A stretch of 64,000 nt of DNA from Caulobacterales bacterium (lineage in GTDB: Bacteria > Pseudomonadota > Alphaproteobacteria > Caulobacterales > Parvularculaceae), in assembly GCA_020638525.1 (NCBI GenBank), contig JACKIL010000011.1, forward strand, positions 1 through 64,000, written 5' to 3'. Below the pieces are notes generated by a model. The model was not told where the DNA came from and searched no databases. It saw nothing but the letters and a program-made list of their open reading frames with translations. The position numbers and the translations under genes were made by a program. Positions 17,302 to 25,800 of this stretch are shown here, in pieces; within the stretch, counting starts at the first letter, position 1, and each line of letters opens with the position of its first letter.

Positions 17302-18771
17302 ATGGATAAGCAGATGGAAAATCGCCCGCTCAAGGTCGAGAAAATCGGCGGCACGTCCATGGCCGACACGAAGGCGGTCCTTAACAACGTGCTGTTGCGA
17401 AGCAAAGCGCCGGAAGAACTCTACAACCGCATCGTGGTCGTCTCCGCTTATGCCGGCGTCACGGACAAGCTGCTGGAACAGAAGAAAACAGGCGAGCCGG
17501 GCGTCTATGCGCTCTTTGCGAGCGCTGAGACGGGAGCAAGCTGGGAAAAAGCCCTCGATCGCGTCGCCGAGGAAATGTTGACGCTCAATCAGAAGATATT
17601 CGGCGACTGTGCGGACCGGCGGACGGCCGACAGTTTCGTCCGCGAGCGTGTTGAAGGCATTCGTAGCTGCCTGATCGATCTGCGGCGCTTGTGCTCCTAT
17701 GGCCACTTCCATCTTGATGAGCACATGCTTACCGTGCGCGAAATGCTTTCGGCGCTGGGTGAAGCGCACAGCGCGAACAATACGGCGCTCCTCCTTCGCC
17801 AGCATGGCGTCAACGCCTGCTTCATCGACATGACGGGCTGGCGTGACGAAACGCAACCGACGCTTGATGAGCGTATCCAGTCTTCACTCGGCGCCGTGGA
17901 TCTCTCCTCCGAGCTTCCGATCGTGACCGGCTATGCGCATTGCCGGGAAGGTCTGATGCGCAATTTCGATCGCGGTTACACGGAAGTCACTTTCTCGCGC
18001 ATCGCTGTGCTGCTGCAAGCGAGCGAAGCGATCATCCACAAGGAATTTCACCTTTCGAGCGCTGACCCGAAAATCGTCGGGGTCGAGAAAGTCCAAAAAA
18101 TCGGAAAGACGAACTACGACGTCGCGGATCAGCTCTCAAATATGGGTATGGAAGCAGTGCATCCGCGCGCGGCGAAAGGGCTTCGTCAGGCGGGCATTCC
18201 GCTGCGCGTAAAGAATACTTTCGACCCGACCGACGCTGGAACAGAGATCAGCGGCGATTATGTCTCGACGACGCCGCGAACGGAAATTGTGACGGGTTTG
18301 CGCGATGTCTTCGCCTTTGAGTTTTTCGAGCAGGACATGGTGGGTGTTAAAGGTTACGACGCGGCGATTCTGGAAGCGCTGAAGCGTCACAATGTTCGCA
18401 TTGTCTCGAAGACATCGAACGCAAACACCATTACGCATTATCTCGCCGGGCCGCTGAAAGCCGTGAAACGCGCGGCGGCGCAGCTGGAAGAGAATTATCC
18501 GACTGCCGTAGTTACGGCGCGCAAAGTCTCCATCATTTCCGTCATCGGCAGCGACCTGCGAGTAGCAGGCCTCACCAAGACGGCGGTCGTAGCGCTTACG
18601 GATGGCGGTGTGGAGATTCTCGGCCTTCATCAGTTGATGCGCAATGTTGACGTTCAGTTCGTCATTCAAGAGGACGATTTTGAGCGTGCAATCACGCTGC
18701 TTCATGCGCAACTCATCGAAAAAGCCGATGTACGTGACGGCGCGCGGACAATCGGCCGGCAAGCCGCCTAA
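17302..18771 (+). CDS. ask: Ectoine-operon aspartate kinase (Ask_Ect)
   Basis: Phosphorylates L-aspartate to feed aspartate semialdehyde into ectoine synthesis; the specialised Ask_Ect paralogue escapes the feedback that limits housekeeping aspartokinases (established for the family). 489 residues. Seen: the kinase N-terminus VEKIGGTSMADTKAV, a catalytic domain to about residue 310, and a C-terminal ACT region with ISVIGSDLRVAGLTKTAVVAL and FVIQEDDFERAITLLH. It starts nine bases after ectD, so it belongs to the operon. Confidence 0.95.
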   Translation: MDKQMENRPLKVEKIGGTSMADTKAVLNNVLLRSKAPEELYNRIVVVSAYAGVTDKLLEQKKTGEPGVYALFASAETGASWEKALDRVAEEMLTLNQKIFGDCADRRTADSFVRERVEGIRSCLIDLRRLCSYGHFHLDEHMLTVREMLSALGEAHSANNTALLLRQHGVNACFIDMTGWRDETQPTLDERIQSSLGAVDLSSELPIVTGYAHCREGLMRNFDRGYTEVTFSRIAVLLQASEAIIHKEFHLSSADPKIVGVEKVQKIGKTNYDVADQLSNMGMEAVHPRAAKGLRQAGIPLRVKNTFDPTDAGTEISGDYVSTTPRTEIVTGLRDVFAFEFFEQDMVGVKGYDAAILEALKRHNVRIVSKTSNANTITHYLAGPLKAVKRAAAQLEENYPTAVVTARKVSIISVIGSDLRVAGLTKTAVVALTDGGVEILGLHQLMRNVDVQFVIQEDDFERAITLLHAQLIEKADVRDGARTIGRQAA

Positions 18772-18832
18772 GGATAATCGCGGCGACTCTAAAACCTTCG
18801 GCGCATTTCGCATTTTTCAGAGGAGTGAGACC

Positions 18833-19141
18833 ATGAAACTCACAGACCAACAGTCAGGCGCGGTCACGGAAAAGCTGGGTCTTTCCCCGATCAGCGAGCA
18901 GCATGAGGTCTATCCTCAATTGGCGAAGGCGCTTGGCGAACATACGTTCTTCATCAGCGAGAAGGGGCTCTTCGTATTCTCGCCTCAATCCGAAACTGAA
19001 GAGGCGGACTCAACAGCGCGTCTCTTCGTTGTCGCAACCTGGTCGACAGAAGAAAAAGACAGGCTGACGCCGATCAATCCTCCGGCTGCCGTCGACGTGC
19101 TCTTCGATCTCGCGAGCGGAAACATCACTGGCGGAAGCTAG
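18833..19141 (+). CDS. Unknown 102-residue protein in the ectoine operon
   Basis: A small soluble, mildly acidic protein with no signal peptide, membrane segment or cysteine. The chosen ATG has GAGGAG nine bases upstream; earlier in-frame starts would overlap ask and lack a ribosome-binding site. Sequence features: an N-terminal helix (LTDQQSGAVTEKLGLSP), a HTFFISEKGLFVFSP strand region and a hydrophobic LFVVATW segment. I do not recognise a family. It starts 61 bases after ask, and the 40-codon membrane peptide gene starts two bases after its stop, so it probably belongs to an ask-102aa-40aa-symporter unit. A link to ectoine control or transport is inference only. Confidence 0.75.
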   Translation: MKLTDQQSGAVTEKLGLSPISEQHEVYPQLAKALGEHTFFISEKGLFVFSPQSETEEADSTARLFVVATWSTEEKDRLTPINPPAAVDVLFDLASGNITGGS

Positions 19142-19143
19142 GC

Positions 19144-19266
19144 GTGTCGAGATGGCGGGATCAGCGATGGATGTTTGCGAAGAAGAGACGGGGGAATCTT
19201 CTTCTCACTCTCCTTCTGGCTTTTCTTGTGGCCGTCATCGCTGTGCTCGCCATCCTTGGGCGATGA
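19144..19266 (+). CDS. 40-residue single-TM peptide, candidate symporter accessory subunit
   Basis: Read directly from the sequence: GTG at 19144, two bases after the preceding stop, encoding MSRWRDQRWMFAKKRRGN followed by one strongly hydrophobic helix (LLLTLLLAFLVAVIAVLAIL) and GR. A positively charged N-terminus in front of one helix predicts a cytoplasmic N-terminus in the inner membrane. An internal ATG at 19171 is an alternative start. It lies 45 bases before the sodium:solute symporter, in the position where several SSS symporters carry a tiny accessory membrane protein. Expression is not proven, but coding content, coupling and position agree. Confidence 0.6.
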   Translation: MSRWRDQRWMFAKKRRGNLLLTLLLAFLVAVIAVLAILGR

Positions 19267-19311
19267 CGTGCTGAACGCCGTGCGACCATCTAATGCAGGA
19301 GACGTAACGCT

Positions 19312-20754
19312 ATGATCATGGCGAGTTTCCTCGCGTTTCTTCTCATCTTTCTGACAGTCGGTCTTGCTTCCGCCTTTCGGGCGAAGAAAACGCGTACGGA
19401 TTATTACCTCGCCGGAAGCAAAGTCTCGCCATGGCTTGCGGGGCTTTCGGCCGTTGCGACCAATAATTCCGGCTATATGTTCATTGGCGTCATCGGGTTC
19501 ACCTATCAGACGGGACTCGCTGCGATATGGCTGATGGTGGGCTGGATTCTTGGCGACTTTTTCGCTTCCCTGTTCATTCATCGGCGATTGCGGGAAGCGA
19601 CGGCGCGGACCCATGAAGCGTCCTTCGCTGCAGTGCTCGCGACATGGAACGGCCAGAATTTCGTCGTTTGGCGCCGCGTCGCGGCCTTCATCATGCTGCT
19701 TTTTCTCGGCGCCTATGCGGCCGCGCAGATAAGCGCGGGCGGCAAAGCTTTGCAGGGCGTTCTCGGCTGGGACCCGAAGCTCGGCGCCGTCGTCGTCGCG
19801 ACAATGGTTCTCGCTTACAGCATCGCCGGCGGCATCCGTGCGTCGATCTGGACTGACGCCGTTCAGTCGTTCGTCATGCTGGCGGCGATGACGCTCCTTT
19901 TCGCCGTGGGCGTGGCGGGGCAGGGCGGCGTTAGCGAGACGCTCGGCAAGATGGAAGCGGTGCCGGGATTTCTCGACTGGTTCCCGCCCGACCTCCTCTT
20001 TCCCGGCGCGCTTGGTATCGTCTTTTTCGTTGTCGGCTGGATGTTCGCCGGTTTTTCCGTTGTCGGACAGCCGCACATCATGGTGCGCTTTATGGCGCTC
20101 GACAGCCCGAAACACATGACGCGCGCGCGCGGCTGGTATTACGGCTACTTCACGCTCTTTTATGCGCTCGCAACCGGCGTCGGCATGTTATCCCGGCTTT
20201 ATCTGCCTCATCTCGATGGGCTCGACCCGGAACTCGCACTGCCGACGATTGCGCTTGAACTTTTGCCGCCGGTCTTCGTCGGGATGATCCTCGCCGGCAT
20301 CTTCGCAGCGACGATGTCGACGGCGGACTCTCTTGTGCTGAGCTGTTCGGCGGCATTGACGCATGACCTTCTACCGAAGCGCTTCGAAGCGTCCTGGGAA
20401 ATGAAGGCGGCGACGGGCATTGTCACGGCGCTTTCGCTCGGCCTTGCGCTCAGCGGCAATCGAAGCGTTTTCAGTCTCGTCATTCTCGCCTGGTCGACGC
20501 TTGCATCCGCTTTCGCGCCGCTCCTCACGATATATGCGCTTGGCCGGCGCATATCGGAGCGCGGGGCGATCGTCTCAATGCTGCTCGGCGTTGGCGTTGC
20601 GCTCCTGTGGCGACAACTGGGGTGGCACACCGCCGTTTATGAAGGCATGCCCGGCATCCTCTCCGGGCTGCTCGTTGCATTCTTGTTGTCGCAGCCTAAG
20701 CCCGTCGCATCCGCAAAAGCGGAAGGCGCGCAGAGCGCAGTCATCGCCGAGTGA
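19312..20754 (+). CDS. Sodium:solute symporter (SSS family)
   Basis: A 480-residue membrane protein with about 13 predicted helices. Seen: TDYYLAGSKVSPWLAGLSAVATNNSGYMFIG, the N-terminal SSS signature; GGIRASIWTDAVQSFVML, the PutP/PanF-like motif; and ILAGIFAATMSTADSLVLSCSA, the sodium-site region of TM8. The ATG has AGGAGA upstream. Related proteins import proline, pantothenate or other solutes with sodium. Being last in the ectoine operon, it may recover ectoine or take up proline or betaine as an osmolyte; the substrate cannot be decided from sequence. It ends 20 bases before the convergent cydC. Confidence 0.9.
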   Translation: MIMASFLAFLLIFLTVGLASAFRAKKTRTDYYLAGSKVSPWLAGLSAVATNNSGYMFIGVIGFTYQTGLAAIWLMVGWILGDFFASLFIHRRLREATARTHEASFAAVLATWNGQNFVVWRRVAAFIMLLFLGAYAAAQISAGGKALQGVLGWDPKLGAVVVATMVLAYSIAGGIRASIWTDAVQSFVMLAAMTLLFAVGVAGQGGVSETLGKMEAVPGFLDWFPPDLLFPGALGIVFFVVGWMFAGFSVVGQPHIMVRFMALDSPKHMTRARGWYYGYFTLFYALATGVGMLSRLYLPHLDGLDPELALPTIALELLPPVFVGMILAGIFAATMSTADSLVLSCSAALTHDLLPKRFEASWEMKAATGIVTALSLGLALSGNRSVFSLVILAWSTLASAFAPLLTIYALGRRISERGAIVSMLLGVGVALLWRQLGWHTAVYEGMPGILSGLLVAFLLSQPKPVASAKAEGAQSAVIAE

Positions 20755-20774
20755 GTGGGATTGCCGGGCGGTGC

Positions 20775-22418
20775 CTACGCCTCAATCCTGATGACCTTGT
20801 CTGCCGGCAGTGCGGGGTTGGGCTGGTGCGATGTGTAAAGGATCGCTCCGCCGCTCTGTGTCTTCCATGCTACGAGGTTCCGGGCAAGCTTGGTCGCCAT
20901 TTCCTCGTCAAGCCCCGCGAAGGGTTCGTCGAGAATCAGGAGTTCAGGCGAGGATAAGAGCGCGCGGGCAATGCCGAGGCGGCGCAATTCTCCGCCTGAA
21001 AAGCCTGCGCCATTGCGCAGCTCGGTCGCAAGGCCCGCAGGCGTTGCTGAAATGACGCCGTCGATATTCGCCGTCTTTAGCGCCGCGTCTATCGCCGCCG
21101 CGTCCGCGCTCGGATTGGCGAGGCGAAGATTTGCTTCGACATCGCCAGAAAGGAAGATCGGCGTCTGCGGCGCATAACCAATACGCCGGCGAACAGCGGC
21201 GGCGCGCAATGCGCGCCAGTCGGCGCCGGCATAGGTGAGTTGGCCGCTTGCGGGATCTCTCAACTTCAGGATGGTTTCGATGATCGTCGTCTTGCCGCTT
21301 CCGGAACGACCTGAGAGCTCGACGATCTCGCCAGCGTTGATATCAAACGTAACTGCTGCGAGCGAAACACCGGGCGCCGGCGAGGTGATTACGCCCTGCA
21401 GGCGCAATGGTAAAACGTTGTCTATATCGGCCGCGAGCGCCTCGTTCGGCTCGCTTACGGCGTCCGGCGCCAGAAGCCGCGACTTGATGCGGCGAGCGGC
21501 TTCATCTGCGCGCGCGAGCGCGTCGAAAGTTTGCGTCATCACGCTCGTCATTTGCAACGCGGCGAGCGCGGCGAGGGAAGCGCCAGCGCTCAGCGCCACG
21601 GCGGCATCAGAGGCTTCTCCGCGCCAGAGCACGAACGCTGCGACAAGGAAGCCAAGGCCGAGGGTCGCAGCGCTTTGAAGCTGATGCGGCGCTTCAATGC
21701 GGCGGCGCATGTCGAGCGAGTTTTCAGAGAGGCTCATTATATCGCTCGCCGCTCGCGCGTCCGCCCCATAGGCGATGAGTTCCGGCGCGCCATCCGCATA
21801 GTCGCTCAGAAGCTTGCGCATTTCGTCATTCAAACGCGCGGCCTCTTTCTCTTGCTCCCGCGCTCTGCGAAAGGCGAAAAGCGGACCAGCGATGCTCGCG
21901 AGTAAAATTGCGGCGGCAAGTACGAATGCGGCCAATGCGTCGATGCGCGCCGTAATGACAATGGCGATGAGCGCCGCCGTAGCTGTCGAGACGGCGGGCA
22001 GTACGACGCGGAGAAACGCTCCTTCAACCGCTTCAACATGATCGGCGATGAGGGAGAGTTCCTCCGCGCCCGGGGCTACGCCGCCGGGCGTGCTGCGCGC
22101 AATACGCTCGAAAAGCCTGGAGCGAAGGCGCGCTGAGAGCGCCAGGATGGCGTCGTGTCCGGCGAGCTGTTCGCCATATTTTCCAAGAACGCGCGTGAAG
22201 GCGGCGCCGCGCACGCCGGCGCTCGGGAAAAGATAGTTGAAGGCGAGCGCACCGCCCGCAACGCCCGCGACGGCGCTTGCGACGATGAACCAACCCGAAA
22301 GCGCCAGAAGCACGACAGACGATGCCGCGGCGACAGCTCCTAGAAGCGCCGCAAGCGCGAAACGACGGCGCGACTTCGAATCGATGACCATCAGGAAACG
22401 TAGTATGTCCACGTTCAA
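20775..22418 (-). CDS. cydC: Thiol reductant ABC exporter subunit CydC
   Basis: Half of the heterodimeric CydDC exporter that sends glutathione and cysteine to the periplasm and is required to assemble cytochrome bd. 547 residues: six membrane helices in the first 300, then an ATPase domain with Walker A SGRSGSGKTTI, the Q-loop region YAPQTPIFLSGDVEANLRL, the ABC signature FSGGELRRLGIARALL and Walker B ELLILDEPFAGLDEE. Its start overlaps the cydD stop by four bases (ATGA), so the two are translationally coupled. Confidence 0.93.
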   Translation of the reverse strand: MNVDILRFLMVIDSKSRRRFALAALLGAVAAASSVVLLALSGWFIVASAVAGVAGGALAFNYLFPSAGVRGAAFTRVLGKYGEQLAGHDAILALSARLRSRLFERIARSTPGGVAPGAEELSLIADHVEAVEGAFLRVVLPAVSTATAALIAIVITARIDALAAFVLAAAILLASIAGPLFAFRRAREQEKEAARLNDEMRKLLSDYADGAPELIAYGADARAASDIMSLSENSLDMRRRIEAPHQLQSAATLGLGFLVAAFVLWRGEASDAAVALSAGASLAALAALQMTSVMTQTFDALARADEAARRIKSRLLAPDAVSEPNEALAADIDNVLPLRLQGVITSPAPGVSLAAVTFDINAGEIVELSGRSGSGKTTIIETILKLRDPASGQLTYAGADWRALRAAAVRRRIGYAPQTPIFLSGDVEANLRLANPSADAAAIDAALKTANIDGVISATPAGLATELRNGAGFSGGELRRLGIARALLSSPELLILDEPFAGLDEEMATKLARNLVAWKTQSGGAILYTSHQPNPALPADKVIRIEA

Positions 22419-24094
22419 ACCTCCTGTCGCAGCATGACGAGGTGGTCCGCAATCGCGCGCACGCTTTCATGATGCGTGGCGATGATGACGGTGCGTCCTT
22501 CGGCGGCGCGCCGCAGTGTTGCAAGAAACTCGGCTTCCGACGCTGCATCGAGATGCGCCGTCGGCTCGTCCAGCAGCATGAGATTGGCGTCAAGAAGCAG
22601 CGCTCGGGCGAGCGCGATCCGCTGGCGCTCCCCGCCGGAGACGCCTGAACCGCCGCGCCCGAGCATGCGTTGCAATGGAGGCGCGCCCGCCGATTTCTCC
22701 GCGGCGGCGATCTCGGCGTCGCTCGCGCCCGGTGCGGCGAGCACTATGTTCTCTGCGATGCTCGCTGCAGCAAGCCAGCTCGTCTGGCCGATATAGGATA
22801 TCCGGGCGGCGGCGCGTTCTCCGCACTGAAGCGCTTCACCGTCAATTATGATTTCGCCGTCGGCGAGATCAACGAGGCCGAGAAGGGAGAGGAGCGCGCT
22901 CGTCTTACCGCATCCGGAGGGGCCGGCGATGACGGTGATTTCGCCCGCCGGCGCCTCGAACGAAAGCGGCCCGACAGTGACGCCGTCATCGCCTCGGGTG
23001 ATGAGAACATTGTGAAAAGCGATTGCAGGCGCGTTTTGTCTTTGCGGGCTTGTCGCTTCTTGAGCTGCCGCCGCAGTGGTCTCGCCGGCAAGCGCGAGCG
23101 CCGCCGCCATCGCATTCGATCTGTCATGGTGAAGCGCGCCGAGGCGACGGATCGGCGCATAGAACTCAGGCGCGATCATCAGGATGATGAGCCCCTCGCG
23201 CAGCGTGACGAATTCGCCTGTCGGAAACGGAAATTCGCCGAGAAGCTGAAAGCCGACATAGACGGCGACAAGCGCGATAGAGACCGTTGAGAAAAATTCA
23301 AGCACGGATGTCGAAAGGAAAGCGGCCCGCAAGACGGTCATCGTCTTGCGCCGGAGCATGTCCGCTGACTCTGAGATATGGGCGGCCTCGCGATCGATTG
23401 CGTTGTGAACCTTGATCGCGCCGACAGCTTTCAGCCTGTCATTGAAAATATCGGAAAGAAGGGTCAGCGAATCCTGTTGAGCCCGCGCGCGAGCGGCGGT
23501 CTCAGTTCCTGTCAGCCACAAGAAGACCGGGAGTAGCGGCGCGCCAACCGCGAGAAGCAGCCCGCCTGCGATGCTCTGTGTAAAGACAATGACGAGGAGA
23601 AGGAGAGGGGCGATGAGCGCAGCCACAACGCCGGGTGACCATCGCGCCGCATAGCCGTAGACGTTCTGACAGCGATCGACGAGCGTGGAGACGACGTCGC
23701 CCGGCCCGTGCGCGCCGCGTGCGAGCGCGCCGAGATCTGCATAGCCTTCCAGCGCGTTCTTGCGGGCTTCCTGCACGGCGATCGCGCCCGCCTTGGTTCC
23801 GACGCGTTCCGCGAGCGCCGCGAAGGCGGCGCGGACGAGGCCGGAAAGCGCCGCCGCGCCAAGATAGGGAAGGGCGGGCGCGCCATCGAGCATCGCCGCG
23901 ACTGCAAAGGCGAAGGCGACCGCAAAACCGCCATAGGTCAAATGACCGCCGACCTGGAGGAACGCCGCCAGGGCGACCTGCCGGCGCGCCGGGGCGGAGA
24001 CGCGCTTCAGCCAGGCGCTCGCGCGAGACTTTTCCGCTTTGGAGGCGGCTGTTTTTAGAGCGGCTGGCGCCGGTGTTGACTTGGAACTTTGCAT
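22415..24094 (-). CDS. cydD: Thiol reductant ABC exporter subunit CydD
   Basis: Partner subunit of CydC. 559 residues with an N-terminal transmembrane domain and an ATPase domain: Walker A AGPSGCGKTSALL, signature VSGGERQRIALARALL, Walker B NLMLLDEPTAHLD and the switch histidine in VIIATHHESVRAI. First gene of cydDC, divergent from cydABX across 128 bases, so the exporter and the oxidase it matures are probably co-regulated. A lysine/alanine-rich cytoplasmic N-terminus of about 40 residues precedes the first helix. Confidence 0.93.
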   Translation of the reverse strand: MQSSKSTPAPAALKTAASKAEKSRASAWLKRVSAPARRQVALAAFLQVGGHLTYGGFAVAFAFAVAAMLDGAPALPYLGAAALSGLVRAAFAALAERVGTKAGAIAVQEARKNALEGYADLGALARGAHGPGDVVSTLVDRCQNVYGYAARWSPGVVAALIAPLLLLVIVFTQSIAGGLLLAVGAPLLPVFLWLTGTETAARARAQQDSLTLLSDIFNDRLKAVGAIKVHNAIDREAAHISESADMLRRKTMTVLRAAFLSTSVLEFFSTVSIALVAVYVGFQLLGEFPFPTGEFVTLREGLIILMIAPEFYAPIRRLGALHHDRSNAMAAALALAGETTAAAAQEATSPQRQNAPAIAFHNVLITRGDDGVTVGPLSFEAPAGEITVIAGPSGCGKTSALLSLLGLVDLADGEIIIDGEALQCGERAAARISYIGQTSWLAAASIAENIVLAAPGASDAEIAAAEKSAGAPPLQRMLGRGGSGVSGGERQRIALARALLLDANLMLLDEPTAHLDAASEAEFLATLRRAAEGRTVIIATHHESVRAIADHLVMLRQEV

Positions 24095-24123
24095 CTTGGC
24101 GAACGCTGATAGCCTGTTTCGGG

Positions 24124-24137
24124 TTGAGTTGCGTCAA
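24124..24137. promoter_or_regulatory. FNR-box-like site TTGAG-N4-GTCAA between cydDC and cydABX
   Basis: The FNR consensus is TTGAT-N4-ATCAA; here TTGA and TCAA match fully and the innermost base of each half differs (G and G). Low-oxygen control of cyd operons by FNR/FnrL is well established in Proteobacteria. The position, 86-99 bases before cydA and 30 before cydD, suits control of both. A perfect 6-base hairpin (24141-24156) follows it. Confidence 0.45.
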
Positions 24138-24222
24138 TTTGCCCGCGAGCGCGGGCCTGTATTTGTTGCGCACGCGAGAGCCTTAAGTTACATCCCGGAT
24201 GAAACAATTAAAGGGTTGAGCC

Positions 24223-25788
24223 ATGATAGACACCACAGTGGCCGACTTGTCGCGGTGGCAATTCGCGCTCACCGCCATGTATCACTTCCTCTTCGTGCCT
24301 TTGACGCTGGGCCTTTCGATCCTGCTTGTCATCATGGAGAGCGTCTATGTGATGACCGGGCGGCAAGTCTGGAAAGACATCACCAAATTCTGGGGCACGC
24401 TTTTCGGAATCAATTTCGTGCTCGGCGTCGCGACCGGCGTCACCATGGAATTCGAATTCGGGATGAACTGGTCCTACTATTCGCATTATGTCGGCGACAT
24501 TTTCGGCGCGCCGCTCGCGATCGAGGGCCTGATGGCCTTCTTCCTCGAGGCGACGCTTGTCGGCCTCATGTTCTTCGGATGGGACAAGCTTTCCAAGGTC
24601 GCGCACCTTGCGACGACGGCGGCGGTCGCGCTCGGGTCGAACCTGTCAGCGCTCTGGATTCTCATCGCCAACGCCTGGATGCAGAATCCGGTCGGCTCGA
24701 CTTTCAACCCCGATACGATGCGCATGGAAGTGACGGACTTCGCCGCTGTCATCTTCAATCCCGTCGCGCAGGCGAAGTTCGTTCACACGGTGAGCGCGGG
24801 CTATGTCACGGCCGCCATCTTTGTGCTTGGCGTCTCGGCCTATTATCTGTTGAAGAACAAAAATGTGGGCGTCGCGCGCCGGTCGATGGCGGTCGCTGCC
24901 TCTTTCGGGCTCGCTTCCGCCCTGTCGGTTGTCGTGCTGGGCGACGAGTCCGGTTACACGCTCACCGACAACCAGAAAATGAAACTCGCAGCGCTTGAGG
25001 CGATGTGGGAGACTGAAAAGGCTCCGGCGGGCCTCAACATCTTCGGCATTCCGGATGTCGAGGAACGCACGACCCATAACGCGATCAAGATTCCTTACGT
25101 TCTCGGCCTCATCGCGACGCGGAGCCTCGATGGAACTGTCGAAGGCATTCTGCCGCTTGTCGCCGTCGCTGAAGAGCGCATCGAGAACGGCGTCGTCGCC
25201 TATGACGCCGTCCAGAAGTTGCGTGAAGACCCGAACGACATTTCTGCGCGCGAAACGTTCGAAGCCTCAAAGCGCGATCTCGGCTATGGCCTTCTCTTGA
25301 AGCGCTATGTCGCCGATCCCCGGCAGGCGACGAAGGAGCAAATCCAGAAAGCGGCGTGGGATACGGTGCCGAACGTGCCTGTGCTGTTCTGGGTGTTCCG
25401 CATCATGGTCGGCATCGGATTTTACTTCATCGCGCTCTTCGCCGGCTCATTCTATTTCGCAAGCGTGCAGCAATCGGCGCCGCGCTGGCTGTTGCGGCTC
25501 GCGGTCATCTCGATCCCGCTGCCCTGGATCGCGGCGGAAGTCGGCTGGCTTCTCGCCGAGCATGGTCGCCAGCCCTGGATTATCGAAGGCGTGCTGCCCA
25601 CTTTCCTCGGCGTTTCAAGCCTGAATGCAGGCCAGGTGATGGGAACGATCATTGGCTTTACGGCGCTCTACGGCGTTCTCGCGATTATCGAGATCACGCT
25701 GATGCTGCGCGCCATCGGCATCGGACCCTATGGCCACAAGACGGCGAAGCCGGCCGGCGGCGCCGCTGCGGCGATGATCGATCGATAA
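24223..25788 (+). CDS. cydA: Cytochrome bd ubiquinol oxidase subunit I CydA
   Basis: Haem-bearing subunit of the high-affinity, non-proton-pumping quinol oxidase in the inner membrane. 521 residues. Seen: H21 in LTAMYHFLFVPLTLGLS (the b595/b558-region histidine near the N-terminus), the conserved GRQPWI in LLAEHGRQPWIIEGVLPT, and a long Q-loop of the E. coli type (DESGYTLTDNQKMKLAALEA then FGIPDVEERTTHNAIKIPY). The long Q-loop places it in the classic bd-I branch rather than the cyanide-insensitive CIO branch. It is followed by cydB with AAGGAG between them. Confidence 0.97.
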   Translation: MIDTTVADLSRWQFALTAMYHFLFVPLTLGLSILLVIMESVYVMTGRQVWKDITKFWGTLFGINFVLGVATGVTMEFEFGMNWSYYSHYVGDIFGAPLAIEGLMAFFLEATLVGLMFFGWDKLSKVAHLATTAAVALGSNLSALWILIANAWMQNPVGSTFNPDTMRMEVTDFAAVIFNPVAQAKFVHTVSAGYVTAAIFVLGVSAYYLLKNKNVGVARRSMAVAASFGLASALSVVVLGDESGYTLTDNQKMKLAALEAMWETEKAPAGLNIFGIPDVEERTTHNAIKIPYVLGLIATRSLDGTVEGILPLVAVAEERIENGVVAYDAVQKLREDPNDISARETFEASKRDLGYGLLLKRYVADPRQATKEQIQKAAWDTVPNVPVLFWVFRIMVGIGFYFIALFAGSFYFASVQQSAPRWLLRLAVISIPLPWIAAEVGWLLAEHGRQPWIIEGVLPTFLGVSSLNAGQVMGTIIGFTALYGVLAIIEITLMLRAIGIGPYGHKTAKPAGGAAAAMIDR

Positions 25789-25800
25789 GGAGTGACGGTC

